Source: Devosia sp.
Lineage (GTDB): Bacteria; Pseudomonadota; Alphaproteobacteria; Rhizobiales; Devosiaceae
Length of the DNA: 13,315 nucleotides
NCBI GenBank assembly: GCA_016713105.1
Contig: JADJPS010000013.1
Coordinates: 1 to 13,315 of the forward strand
Direction: 5' to 3'
Shown here in pieces: positions 1 through 8,340 of the stretch. Numbering within the stretch: position 1 is the first letter of the stretch; each line of letters begins with the position of its first letter. The notes below the pieces were generated by a model. That model worked only from the letters and a program-made list of their open reading frames with translations, searched no databases and had not been told where the DNA came from. The translations under genes were made by a program, and so were the position numbers.

Positions 1-162
1 GACGGCGCGCCGATGGAGCTGGACGCGCGGTTCGGCAATGCCCCGCCGCAATACGCGGCAACGCTGGCCACGCGGCTCGGGCGCCACGTCGGGGTCATGA
101 GCGTCGTCGCCGTCGAGGCTAGCCCGCGCGCGGAAGGGGACGGTCATGAACCTGCCCCGTGA
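1..162 (+). CDS. C-terminal fragment of an unidentified protein
   Basis: An open frame enters from the left edge and ends at TGA 160-162, giving 53 residues. The fragment is rich in Ala, Gly and Arg, has a hydrophobic stretch in its middle (GVMSVVAVE) and a charged, proline-containing tail. I recognise no domain. The frame runs 17 nt past the ATG at 146 that begins the next gene. That arrangement suggests the two are co-transcribed and makes this the last part of the upstream operon gene. It could also be a chance frame, but uninterrupted reading to the edge and the close fit to the next start favour a real C-terminus. Confidence 0.45.
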   Translation, partial: DGAPMELDARFGNAPPQYAATLATRLGRHVGVMSVVAVEASPRAEGDGHEPAP

Positions 163-1137
163 CGGCACGACCTGCTCTGCCGTGACCAGCACGCCGCCAA
201 GGTCGCGGACGCTTCGGCACCCCGGCAGGCCGAGCCTGGAGCGTTTCCTGCTGCCGCTCACCGGCGAACGTGGATCGCACTCTTCGCCTCACGCTCGTTT
301 CAGGCTCGATCCTGCTCGACGCGCTTGTGGGAGCGCTTTCGCGGCGTGGCCTGCGGGGAGCGTCGATGACGATGTCCGGGGGGGCGGTTTTCGAGATGTT
401 CTATTGCGTGGCCCCCTGCCCGAATCTCTACCGGCGCCGCCGTGATCGCATACGGGCCTCCCACCGCTACCGGTCCGGCCTATCTCGTCTTCGGCAACGC
501 CACGATGGGCACGAGCATTGCGGGCAAGCCGCTCGTTCATTGCCACGGCACCATTCAGAGCGCCGATGGCAGCGTCCGCGGCGGGCACATCCTCACCGAA
601 CGCTGCGTCGTCGACTCGCCCGTGACCGTCCTCGCTACCGCCTTCGAGGGACTGGCTCTGCGTCAGCAGTACGATCCCGAAACCAACATCTCGTTGCTGC
701 AGCCCGCCGCCCCGGAGGACGAGCATGTCGAAGCTAGCGTTGAAAGCGGACAGATGGGCCAGCGTCGTCTATGCCCGCATCGGTCCTGTAACGAGGACCT
801 GGTGCAGGGACTCGAGAAACTCTGCCTCGCCGAAGGGTTCGAGAATGCCTTTGTCCGCGGCGCGCTTGGGAGCCTTGTCGATGCCTGCCTCGACCGCGCG
901 GACGGGCAATATCTGTCGGTTCGGGGACCGGCGGTCGAGATCGTGAGCCTGGCCGGCGAGGTGCGCAGCACCCCCGACGGCGGGATCGTCGCCTCGCTGA
1001 GCGGCGTCGTGGCCGACCCCCAGGGACAGGTCTATGGCGGCAGGTTCGTCGCCGGCTGCAACACCGTCTGCATGACGTTCGAGGTGATGCTTGAAGAATG
1101 GCTTCCCGCCGCAGGCGAGGCGCTCGCCGATGAATGA
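146..1137 (+). pseudogene. Two-domain PPC (PCC, DUF296) protein, frameshifted
   Basis: This encodes a protein with two tandem PPC/PCC (DUF296) domains, a fold also found in plant AT-hook proteins and in small metal-binding bacterial proteins. The ATG at 146 follows a good ribosome site (GAAGGGGA, 133-140). Family-like sequence must be read across frames: the N-terminus with RHPGRPS in the second frame (146 to about 265), LRLTLVSGSILLDAL and the Gly-rich strand in the third (about 270-425), and then the first frame to 1137. Within the last part, about 725-790 belongs to the second frame (ADRWASVVYARIGP). Domain 1 keeps the HCHG metal-binding-type motif near 538-549 and the DPETN segment near 676. 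Domain 2 has NEDL near 793, RGALGSL near 859, and VCMTFEVMLEEW near the end. No AT-hook is visible. Its 3' end overlaps the thiolase start by 8 nt. At least four frame changes leave no single intact product as written. The family assignment is fairly firm, but its role in this operon is unknown. Confidence 0.75.
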
Positions 1138-2292
1138 CGGACTCATTATCGGCTGGGCCCATTCGCCCTTCGGCCGGCTCGCCGCTCCGGACATCGAAGC
1201 CCTGGTCGCCATGGTGGCGCCGCAGGCGCTCGAACATGCCGGTGTCGGGCCGGCCGAGGTGGATGGCGTCTTCGTGGGCGCCATGAACACCGGCTTGTCG
1301 CGCCAGGGTTTCGAGGGGACGCTTCCCGCCCTGGTCATTCCGGCGCTTCGGCATGCGCCGGCAGTCCATCTCGAGAATGCCTGCGCCTCGGCAGCGCCGC
1401 GCTCTATGCGGCGCTCGATTTCACCGCCGCCGGTCGCGGCCGGGTCGCTCTCGTCGTCGGCGCCGAAAAATGACGCATCTGAATTCGGATGCCGTTGGCG
1501 ACGTCTCCTCGCGGCGTCCTATCGCAAGGAGGGAGCCGGTGTGCCCGGTGGCTTCGCTGGCCTCTTCGGCGGCATCAGCCAGCGCTATTTCGACAGCCAT
1601 GGCGACCATGGCCGCAGCTCGGTATGATCGCCGCCAAGAACCGCATAACGGCGTGAACAACCCTTTCGCCCATATGAGAAAGATCTCGGCGAGCGTTCTG
1701 CTCCACCGTTTCCGAGCACAACCCGCTGGTGGCTCCGCCGCTGCGGCGTACCGACTGCTCGATGATCTCGGATGGCGCGGCGGCCCTGGTGGTCACCAGC
1801 CCCGACGCCGCCGCGGCCGCCTCGCGCGCCATTCGGCTTCGCGCCAGAGTTCAGGTCAACGAGCATCTTCCCCTGTCGCGGCGAGACCCGATCGTCTTTG
1901 CCGGCGCGCAGCTGGCCTGGCAGCGCGCGCTGGCTGCCGCTGGCCTCGAACTGTTCGATCTCGACCTGGTCGAGACGCACGACTGCTTCACCATCGCCGA
2001 ACTCATCGAGTACGAGGCCATGGGGCTCGGGGCCGGCGGGCAAGGCGCCCGCGTCGTCCACGAAGGGACAGCGCAGCGCAACGGCTGATTGCCCGTCAGC
2101 CCCTCGGGCGGCCTCAAGGCCAAGGGCCACCCCATCGGCGCCACCGGCGTGTCCCAGCACGTGCTTGCCGCCATGCAGCTGACCGACGAGGCCGGCGGCA
2201 TGCAGGTTGACGGGGCGACGCTGGCGGGCGTCTTCAACATGGGCGGGGTCGCCGTCTCGAACTATGTAAGCATCCTGGAGCGCTCCCGATGA
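1130..2292 (+). pseudogene. SCP-x-type thiolase (acetyl-CoA acyltransferase family), disrupted
   Basis: This is a thiolase of the SCP-x/lipid-transfer subfamily, which in known relatives cleaves or forms 3-ketoacyl-CoA. The start at 1130 lies in ATGAATGA, overlapping the preceding stop. Recognisable parts in order are the N-terminal strand (IIGWAHSPFGRL), the nucleophile-Cys region ENACAS (near 1372-1389), SAALYAALDFTAAGRGR, KMTHLNSDAVGDV, FGGISQRYFD, HNGVNNPFAHMRK, TVSEHNPLVAPPLR, SDGAAALVV, ETHDCFTIAELIEYEAMG, SGGLKAKGHPIGATG and the terminal GGVAVSNYVSILE. Reading them in order needs about six frame changes, near 1390, 1470, 1503, 1625, 1642 and 1690. There is also an in-frame TGA at 2086-2088. 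The active-site Cys and the HPIGATG His remain. The usual Asn of the NPSGG motif appears as Ser. The equivalent length of about 387 residues is normal. It lies between the PPC gene and the acyl-CoA ligase, whose start overlaps its stop by 4 nt. Confidence 0.85.
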
Positions 2293-3955
2293 CTACCTTG
2301 TCCTGTCCCGCGGGAGGCGTGGCGCCTGCGACGCGCCGCGTCATGAACCTCTCGCATTTCCTCACACGGGCCGCCCGACGGCTTCCCGACGAGACCGGCT
2401 TCGTCTGGGGCGCGAAACGATGGACCTGGCGTGAGCTCGACCGGCGCGTCGATGCAATGGCGACCGCCCTTCGCGCCAGGGGCGTGCGCAAGGGCGATCG
2501 TGTTCTCGTTCAGTCACGCAACTGCAACCAGCTGTTCGAGAGCATGTTCGCCTCCTTTCGGATCGGCGCCGTCTGGGCGCCGGCGAATTTCCGGCAGATT
2601 CCCGACGAGGTGGCCTCGCTGGGGGAAACCAGCGGCGCGAGCCTGCTGATCTGCGAGGACGTGTTCGCCGGTCACGCCGCCGCCATCCGCGCGCGCTGTC
2701 CGGCCATATCGAGCACCATCGTCATCGGCGAAGGCGCCTTCGGCGACTCCTACGACGCGCTCGTTGCCGCCCATATCGGGGGGCGGGCCGAGCCCGCCGA
2801 CGTGGACCACGACGACCCCTGCTGGTTCTTTTTCACCTCCGGCACCAGCGGCCGGCCAAAGGCGGCAGTGCTGACCCATGGGCAGATGGCATTTGTGGTC
2901 AACAACCACCTCGCCGATCTGATGCCCGGCATCGGCCAGGGCGATGCCTCACTTGTCGTCGCGCCGCTGTCGCACGGCGCCGGTATCCATCAACTCGTTC
3001 AGACCGCGCGGGCGTGCATGACGGTCCTGCCCGAGAGCCGAAGCCTCGATGGCGAGGAGATCTGGCGCCTCATCAAGGAATGGCGCGTCAGCAACATGTT
3101 CACCGTCCCCACGATCCTCAGGCTCCTTGTCGAACATCCGGCGGTGGACAGGTACGACCACTCGTCGCTTTGCCACGTCATCTATGCGGGAGCTCCCATG
3201 TATCGGGCCGACCAGCGCTACGCCCTCGAAAAAGTTGGGGCCCGTCCTCGTGCAGTATCATGGACTGGGCGAGGTCACCGGCAACATCACCGTACTGCCC
3301 GCCGCACCTTCACCGGCTGGACGGCGACGGCGAGGAGAATGGGGCCATCGGGACCTGCGGGTTGGAGCGAACGGGCATGCAGGTTTCCATTCAGGATGCC
3401 GAAGGTCGGGAGCTTCCGCACGGGGAAACCGGCGAGATCTGTGTGTGCGGTCCGGCGGTATTTGCCGGCTACTACAACAATCCCGAGGCCAACGCCGCGT
3501 CCTTCAGAAGCGGCTGGTTTCGCACGGGCGACCTCGGCCACCTCGATGAGGCGGGATTTCTCTACATCACTGGCAGGGCATCGGACATGTACATCTCAGG
3601 CGGATCGAACGTTTATCCGCGGGAGATCGAGGAGAAGCTCCTCGAACACCCTGCCATCGCCGAGGTAGTCGTCCTGGGGGTGGCGGACGTGCTGTGGGGT
3701 GAGGTTGGCGCTGCGATCTGCGTCCTGAAGCCCGGCACTACGGCCAGCGAGGAGCATCTCCTGACCTGGCTCGACGGCAGGGTCGCCCGCTACAAGGTGC
3801 CTCGCCATTTCCACTTCTGGGCCGACATTCCGAAATCCGGGTACGGCAAGGTGCAGAAGCGGGTCATTCGCGAGATGCTGATGGACCTTTCCACGCGCCA
3901 GCCGCAGACCGCAGCTTCCAACCTCGCAATGACCGGATCGGAGGACTCGAAATGA
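2289..3955 (+). pseudogene. AMP-binding acyl-CoA ligase, two frameshifts
   Basis: This is an ANL-superfamily acyl-CoA synthetase, which activates a carboxylic acid to its CoA thioester through an acyl-adenylate. The ATG at 2289 overlaps the thiolase stop as ATGA. A second ATG at 2343, beginning MNLSHFLTRAAR, fits the usual family N-terminus and may be the true start. The P-loop-like motif FFTSGTSGRPKAAVLTHG lies at residues 181-198. Frame changes occur near 3231 and 3300. Between them lies the YHGLGEVTG adenylation motif (near 3252). After them come GETGEICVCGPAVFAGYYN, the GWFRTGDLGHLDEAGF motif, the hinge and A8 region (ITGRASDMYISGGSNVYPRE) and the A10 lysine in GYGKVQKR. All catalytic landmarks are present, so the enzyme would work if the two shifts were corrected. 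Total length of about 554 residues is normal. The substrate cannot be read from the sequence. The thiolase and SDR neighbours suggest degradation of a fatty, aromatic or other carboxylic acid. Confidence 0.88.
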
Positions 3956-4401
3956 ATCGTATCGATCTGGCGGGGCAGGTGGCGGTGATCACCGGCGGCG
4001 CCCAGGGCTTTGGGCTGGCCACGGCGCGGCGGCTGGTGGCTTCGGGAGCGAAGGTGAGCCTGTGGGACCGCGATCCGGGGGCATCATCGTAGGCTTTGGC
4101 ACTGCTTGGTGACGGCGCCAGTGCCGAGCAGGTCGACGTGGCGGGCCCACCCGACCTCGACGCCTGCCACGCAGCGGTCGAGGGAGAGGTGGGTCCCATC
4201 TCAATCCTGGTGCATTTGGCCAGCATCGCCGGCAACAATGCCCCGCTGACACAATACGATGTGGCCGTGTGGCACAAGGTGATCGCCGTCAACCTCACCG
4301 GCTGCTTCTACGTCGAGCGGCGATTCTGGGCAGATCCCGTCCATTCTGATGAAGCAAACGGGTCGGGCGCTACTGCGCTCTACCCAGTCCCAGGGCCGTG
4401 A
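3952..4401 (+). pseudogene. Short-chain dehydrogenase SDR1, truncated with internal stop
   Basis: This is the N-terminal half of an NAD(P)-dependent short-chain dehydrogenase/reductase. The ATG at 3952 overlaps the CoA-ligase stop (ATGA), so it was the next gene of that operon. The dinucleotide-binding motif ITGGAQGFG is near residues 13-21. A TAG at 4090-4092 interrupts the frame after WDRDPGASS. Beyond it the same frame continues with family-like sequence: QVDVAGPPDLDAC, GPISILVHLASIAGNN (where the usual N-A-G is altered) and VNLTGCFYV, which ends near 4314. After that the frame runs to TGA 4399-4401 with no SDR similarity. The catalytic Ser, the Tyr-x3-Lys pair and the substrate loop are all missing. 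About half the gene is lost where a convergent cluster begins, so this is a true truncation that sequencing error alone would not explain. It would be inactive as it stands. Confidence 0.85.
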
Positions 4402-5130
4402 AACCGCCGTCTGCACAGACTGTCTGTCCGGTGACATAGCTCGACAATCTGTCGTCGAGCAGAAACACCACGACCGAGGCGATCTCTTCGGCCGTGCCGT
4501 ATCGCCCTGGGGCACGGATTGCACCCAGGCTCGCCTGACCGCGGGACTGTGCATCTGTTGCACCATCGCTGTCTCGACAGGACCCGGGGCGACGGCATTG
4601 ACGCGTATGCCGGCCGCTGCCAGTTCCACGGCCATGACCTTGGTCATGGTAATGACCCCTCCTTTGGAGGCGCCATAGGCGACCCTGCCGGCATTCCCCA
4701 TGATGCCGGACACGGAGGCGACGTTGACGATCGACCCCAAGCCGCGCGAGATCATCCGCTTGGCTACCTGCCGGCCGACGACGAAACTGCCGACCAGGTT
4801 CACTTCCATGATGCGCCGGAAGGTCGCCGTGTCGGTTTCGAGGAACGGGATGTCGCGCCCGATGCCGGCGGAGTTGACCAGCCCGGCGATGGGGCCGATA
4901 TCCCGCTCGATCTCTTCGACGGCCCGTTCCACGGCTGCCTCGGACGCAACGTCCGCCTCGACGAAATGGATGTCGCGCCGGGGTCCGGCGGCCGCGCGGT
5001 GCTCGGCAATCGCCTCGGCGTTCACGTCGACGACAACGATGACCCAAGCCCGGGCCAGCCCTGCCTCCACAACCGCCTTGCCGATGCCTGAGGTGCCGCC
5101 GGTGACGACGATGATGGGAGGTGAACTCAT
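4370..5130 (-). pseudogene. Short-chain dehydrogenase SDR2, one frameshift
   Basis: This is a classical SDR of about 253 residues, last gene of the minus-strand sugar cluster. ATG at 5130 follows the MalG-like permease stop by 14 nt. The cofactor motif TGGTSGIG is at residues 10-17, NSAG at 86-89, catalytic Asn at 111, Ser at 139, Tyr at 152 and Lys at 156, then PGPVETAM. After residue 209 (SVPQG, near 4503) one frame change is needed to reach the standard C-terminus RYGTAEEIASVVVFLLDD and GQTVCADGG. The end is TAG at 4370-4372. An acidic residue follows the second core strand (VVVDVN), which usually favours NAD over NADP. With mannonate dehydratase and a sugar importer in the same cluster, it may oxidise or reduce a sugar acid, for example at the fructuronate/mannonate step. 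That is inference. All catalytic residues precede the frame change. Confidence 0.82.
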
Positions 5131-5144
5131 GTCCTTCACGCCCC

Positions 5145-6015
5145 TCATCCCTTCACACTGCCGGCCGTGATGCCCTGGAGCATGAACCGCTGGGCCACGA
5201 AGTAGAGAACCATGAGCGGCACCGAGGCGAGCGTCGCCCCGGCCATCAGCGGCCCCCAGGGCAGCACGTCGCTGGTGATCAGATAGTTCAGCGCGAGGGG
5301 CATGGTCTGGCTGCGATCCCGATGTCGTCAGCACCAGCGCCAGCAGTAACTCGTTCCAGGCTCCCGTGAAGGTGAAGATGGAGACCGCCGCGATGCCAGG
5401 GGCCGAAAGTGGCAGCACGATGCGGATGATGGCGCCGAGGCGGCTCAGCCCATCGACCATGGCCTGTTCCTCGAGCTCCCGAGGTAGCCCGCGAAAATAC
5501 CCCATCAGGAGCCAGGTGGAGAGCGGCAGGGAAAAGCAGAGGTAGACGAGGATGAGGCCCTGCAGAGAGTTGCCGAGTCCCAGTTGCGCCATCAGGATCG
5601 ACAACGGAATGAACAGCAGCGACGTCGGCGTGAGGTACGCGAACAGGATCAGCTTCCCGATCAGGCCGCGGAAACGGTAGCGGTAGCGAACCATCGAGAA
5701 CGCTGCGAAGGCCGAGACGAAGACCGAGACGATGGTCACCGTGGCCGAGACCAGCAGGCTGTTGCGCATCGGCAGGAAGAAATCCTTGTCTTCCAGCAGG
5801 ATGCGATAGTTTTCCAGTGTGAGCACCTGCGGCCAGAGCGAAGGCATGCGGTAGATTTCTCGCGGCAGCTTCAATGACGTCACGACCATCCAGTAGATCG
5901 GCGCCAGGATCAGCAGCACCGCGAAGACCAGCGCCACGTAGGTGATGAGCCGCTTGAGCAGCTCCCGCCGATGCGCGCCATGGCCGTAGCGGGTGGACGA
6001 GGACAGACCAGACAT
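5145..6015 (-). pseudogene. Carbohydrate ABC transporter permease, MalG-like, one frameshift
   Basis: This is the second inner-membrane subunit of a carbohydrate-uptake ABC transporter (CUT1, MalG-like). The ATG at 6015 overlaps the stop of the upstream MalF-like gene by one base (TGATG in coding orientation). A hydrophobic first helix lies at residues 23-45, followed by a periplasmic loop and further membrane segments. The cytoplasmic EAA loop that docks on the ATPase is at about 182-206 (EEQAMVDG then IVLPLSAPG). After residue 232 (near 5315) the frame must change to give the expected C-terminus, which passes VPLMVLYFVAQRFMLQGITAGSVKG and stops at 5147-5145. Corrected length is about 290 residues, normal for MalG relatives. 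Read without the shift, it runs on into SDR2 as a false 604-residue permease-SDR fusion. The assignment is secure but the exact sugar is unknown. Confidence 0.88.
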
Positions 6016-6924
6016 CAGGCATCGTCCCTGTGCATGAGTGAGGTGGCGAAAACGACGAGCAGTGCCAGCACCGGCAGCATTGCGACGGACACCGCGGCGG
6101 CCTCGCCGATGCGTTGGGTCTGCATCCCGGAATAGGCGAGGACCGGGAACACCATGGTGGCATCCGAGGGGCCACCCTGGGTCAGCAGCCAGACGTGTTC
6201 AAACGCGTTGGCGGTCGCTATGGACGAAACGAGTGCGGTGACCAGGACCACCGGCAAGATGCTCGGCCAGGTTACGGCGCAGAAGCGCTGCCAGGCGTTG
6301 GCGCCATCGACTCTAGCGGCTTCGTGAAGCTCGGCTGGAATGGATTGCAGCGCGGCAAGGATGGAAATGAACCAGAACGGGAACCCGCGCCAGACCGAGG
6401 CGGCGATGACAGAGCCCATGGCTGTGGACCGCTGGCCGAGCCAGTCGACGATATGCGGATAGAGCCCGGTCGGGTCAGGACGAGGTTGAAGCCGCCGCCG
6501 ATGGGTTGATAGAGCACCCGCCAGGTCAGAAAAGCAACGAAAGCCGGCATCGCCCACGGCAACATCAGGATCACGCGAAAGATGCCGCGCCCCGCGAAAG
6601 GCTGGTTGACCAGGAGGGCCAGACCGAGGCCGATGGCCAGCTTGAGCACGCCGGTGACGACGACAATCGTCACGGTGTTCCATATCGCACTCTGGAAAGA
6701 CGCCGTCTGCGCCAGGTAGGCGAAGTTCGACAGGCCGACCCAACGTCCGACGCTTCCGATCACGCGATCGGTGAAGGATACGAAGATCGCGTAGAAGAAT
6801 GGATACGCCACGAGCCCGAGGATCAACGCGACCACCGGCAGAACCAGCGCATAGGCGAACAGGAGTTACGCGGCTTATGCCGCCCGCGCGCCGTTGCGGG
6901 CGCACGCAGAGCGATTGTGGACAT
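6015..6924 (-). pseudogene. Carbohydrate ABC transporter permease, MalF-like, two frameshifts
   Basis: This is the first inner-membrane subunit of the CUT1-type sugar importer. The ATG at 6924 opens with MSTIALRAPATARGRHKPRN. A frame change near 6865 then leads into the first membrane helix (LLFAYALVLPVVALILGLVAYPFF), followed by NTVTIVVVTGVLKLAIGLGLAL and LPWAMPAFVAFLTWRVLY. A second frame change near 6475 leads into DPTGLYPHIVDWLG, WRGFPFWFISILAALQSIP, the EAA loop (ELHEAARVDGANAWQRF then TWPSILPVV) and WLLTQGGP. The end is TGA at 6017-6015. Corrected length is about 303 residues, as expected. It follows the binding-protein gene after 58 bp that contain a strong hairpin, and it overlaps the MalG-like gene by one base. 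All family hallmarks are present, so only the two indels stand against function. Confidence 0.86.
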
Positions 6925-6951
6925 CTGATCGGTCTCGCGTTGGGAGGGACA

Positions 6952-6970
6952 GGCTGGCCGTTGGCCAGCC
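6952..6970 (-). promoter_or_regulatory. Intercistronic hairpin between binding-protein and permease genes
   Basis: GGCTGGCC, a GTT loop, then GGCCAGCC form a perfect 8-bp stem. It lies just after the binding-protein stop and before the MalF-like start. No T-run follows in the direction of transcription, so it is probably not a full terminator. Such hairpins between a sugar-binding protein and its permeases often protect the upstream message and raise binding-protein levels over permease levels. Confidence 0.6.
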
Positions 6971-6982
6971 CGTCGGTCGAGG

Positions 6983-8311
6983 TCAGTACTTGGCGTAGAT
7001 CGCCTCGGCCTGGGCCTGGGCCTCGTCCATGGCGCGATCAAGACACCACCCGTCGATGACAACACGCTGTGCCATCTTGGGGATGATGAACGTCGTGTAG
7101 AGTTCGGCATAGGCGGCGTTGTAGACGTCCGGATAGGCCGGCGCCGTGCCCGTCTCGACAAGGTTGAGCAGGCCGCTCTTGATCGGGTCCGAGCCGTCGA
7201 AGGCCTTGAGGCGCTTCTGGTCGTTGAGGACCGGGCCGTAGATTGCCGCCTGGTAGTAGGCGTCGGTGAACTCCGGCTGCGCCAGGTGTTCGAGCAGGGC
7301 CTTGGCGGCCTCGATGTTCTTTCCGCTGGCGGGCACCGCGCGGAAATTGAGGATGATCGGGCTCACCTGCATGACCGGGCCGGCGGGCAGCGGGGAGTAT
7401 CCGGTGGCCGCGTAGAGTTCGGGATCCTGCCCCTTTGCGGCGATGCCCACCGAGCCGGTGTTGGCGATGAAGGCGGCCTGCCCCGACAGGTAGGCCTGAT
7501 TGTCACCTGCGCCATCCCAGGACGCGACGCCGGGCGGGAAGGCACCCGCGTCCCAGGCCTGCTTGAGCCACGCGAGGTAGGCCCGGGTCCCGTCCGATTT
7601 GAGCGTCACGGTCTTGCCATCGTCGGCGGCGATGCGGCCGCCGAAGGACTGCATGACAGCGATCTGCACATTGCCGTCGCCCACATTGGAGAGAGCAAGG
7701 CCCATGCCGAAGACCGGCGGGTTGGTGACGGCGGCCGACTGCGCCGCCAACTCGTCCCAGGTCGCCGGAGCGGCCGTGAAGCCGGCGGCTTCGAGGATAT
7801 CATTGCGCCGCAGGATGAGATTGCCGGTCGCGCCGTACGGGATGCCGGTGCGGCCCACTTCGCTGGCGATCAGGTCCGAGGTGGCCGCGACTGGCGCATA
7901 CCATCCGCCTTGCGCAGCGCCGATACGGTCGTAGGTTTCCGACACATCGGCGAAGACGCCCTGCCGTGACAGGAGCAGCAGGAGGTCGACGTCTACGTCG
8001 AGCGCGTCGGGCAGGCTGTTCGAGGCGACGGCCGCCGAGACCTTCTGCACGGTCTCGTTGTTGTTGATCATCACCACTTCGGTTTCGACGCCGTTGGCCT
8101 CGCCCCAGGCGGTGATCGCGGCGGTCAGAAGCTTGTTGGCCTCATCCGAGAAGATCAGGCCACCCCAATAGGTCAGCTTGCTGCCGGCAAAGGGCTTGTC
8201 CTGCGCCATGGACGCAGCGGGCATGCTCAGAGCGGCAAGGCCGATAGCGGCGGCGGCCGCCGACTGCAGCAAGGCGCGCCGGGTCGTCCGGCCTACGGTA
8301 AAATGCTTCAT
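6983..8311 (-). CDS. Extracellular solute-binding protein of a sugar ABC transporter (Tat-exported)
   Basis: This is the periplasmic sugar-binding protein of the CUT1-type importer (family 1 solute-binding fold), 442 residues and uninterrupted. The ATG at 8311 is chosen because a strong ribosome site, GGAGGAG (8327-8321), lies 9 nt upstream. A TTG at 8329 would place that site inside the gene. The N-terminus carries a twin-arginine signal (R11-R12-A-L-L), an Ala-rich hydrophobic core and a likely cleavage site after A36 (ASMA). Tat export suggests it folds in the cytoplasm before export. The mature part starts GSKLTYWGGLIFSDEANK and has typical features of the family: TWDEL, FGGRIAADDGKTV, GQAAFIANTGSVGIA and a helical C-terminus. 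It sits between uxuA and the permease genes. The ligand is probably a uronate, aldonate or an oligosaccharide that yields one. That follows from the neighbours; no binding-site residues were identified. Confidence 0.92.
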   Translation of the reverse strand: MKHFTVGRTTRRALLQSAAAAAIGLAALSMPAASMAQDKPFAGSKLTYWGGLIFSDEANKLLTAAITAWGEANGVETEVVMINNNETVQKVSAAVASNSLPDALDVDVDLLLLLSRQGVFADVSETYDRIGAAQGGWYAPVAATSDLIASEVGRTGIPYGATGNLILRRNDILEAAGFTAAPATWDELAAQSAAVTNPPVFGMGLALSNVGDGNVQIAVMQSFGGRIAADDGKTVTLKSDGTRAYLAWLKQAWDAGAFPPGVASWDGAGDNQAYLSGQAAFIANTGSVGIAAKGQDPELYAATGYSPLPAGPVMQVSPIILNFRAVPASGKNIEAAKALLEHLAQPEFTDAYYQAAIYGPVLNDQKRLKAFDGSDPIKSGLLNLVETGTAPAYPDVYNAAYAELYTTFIIPKMAQRVVIDGWCLDRAMDEAQAQAEAIYAKY

Positions 8312-8340
8312 TGTTATTCTCTCCTCCAAGTTGCGTGAGT

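Noticed and set aside
146..4401. Programmed frameshifting as the cause of the frame changes in the plus-strand operon
   Set aside because: The breaks are too many and in both directions, and show no shared slippery sequence with downstream stem structures. Indels or decay explain them more simply.
4519..5170. Plus-strand frames opposite SDR2
   Set aside because: They are antisense shadows. The minus strand carries the SDR cofactor and catalytic motifs at the right spacing.
4201..6015. A single 604-residue open frame joining a MalG-like permease to a short-chain dehydrogenase on the minus strand
   Set aside because: The middle (about residues 233-290) is out-of-frame translation of the permease C-terminus. 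The correct frame ends at 5145, and SDR2 has its own ATG at 5130. It is a frameshift artefact, not a fusion enzyme.
7286..7969. A 227-residue plus-strand open frame opposite the binding-protein gene
   Set aside because: It is antisense to an intact gene with a Tat signal and strong ribosome site, and its sequence resembles no known protein.
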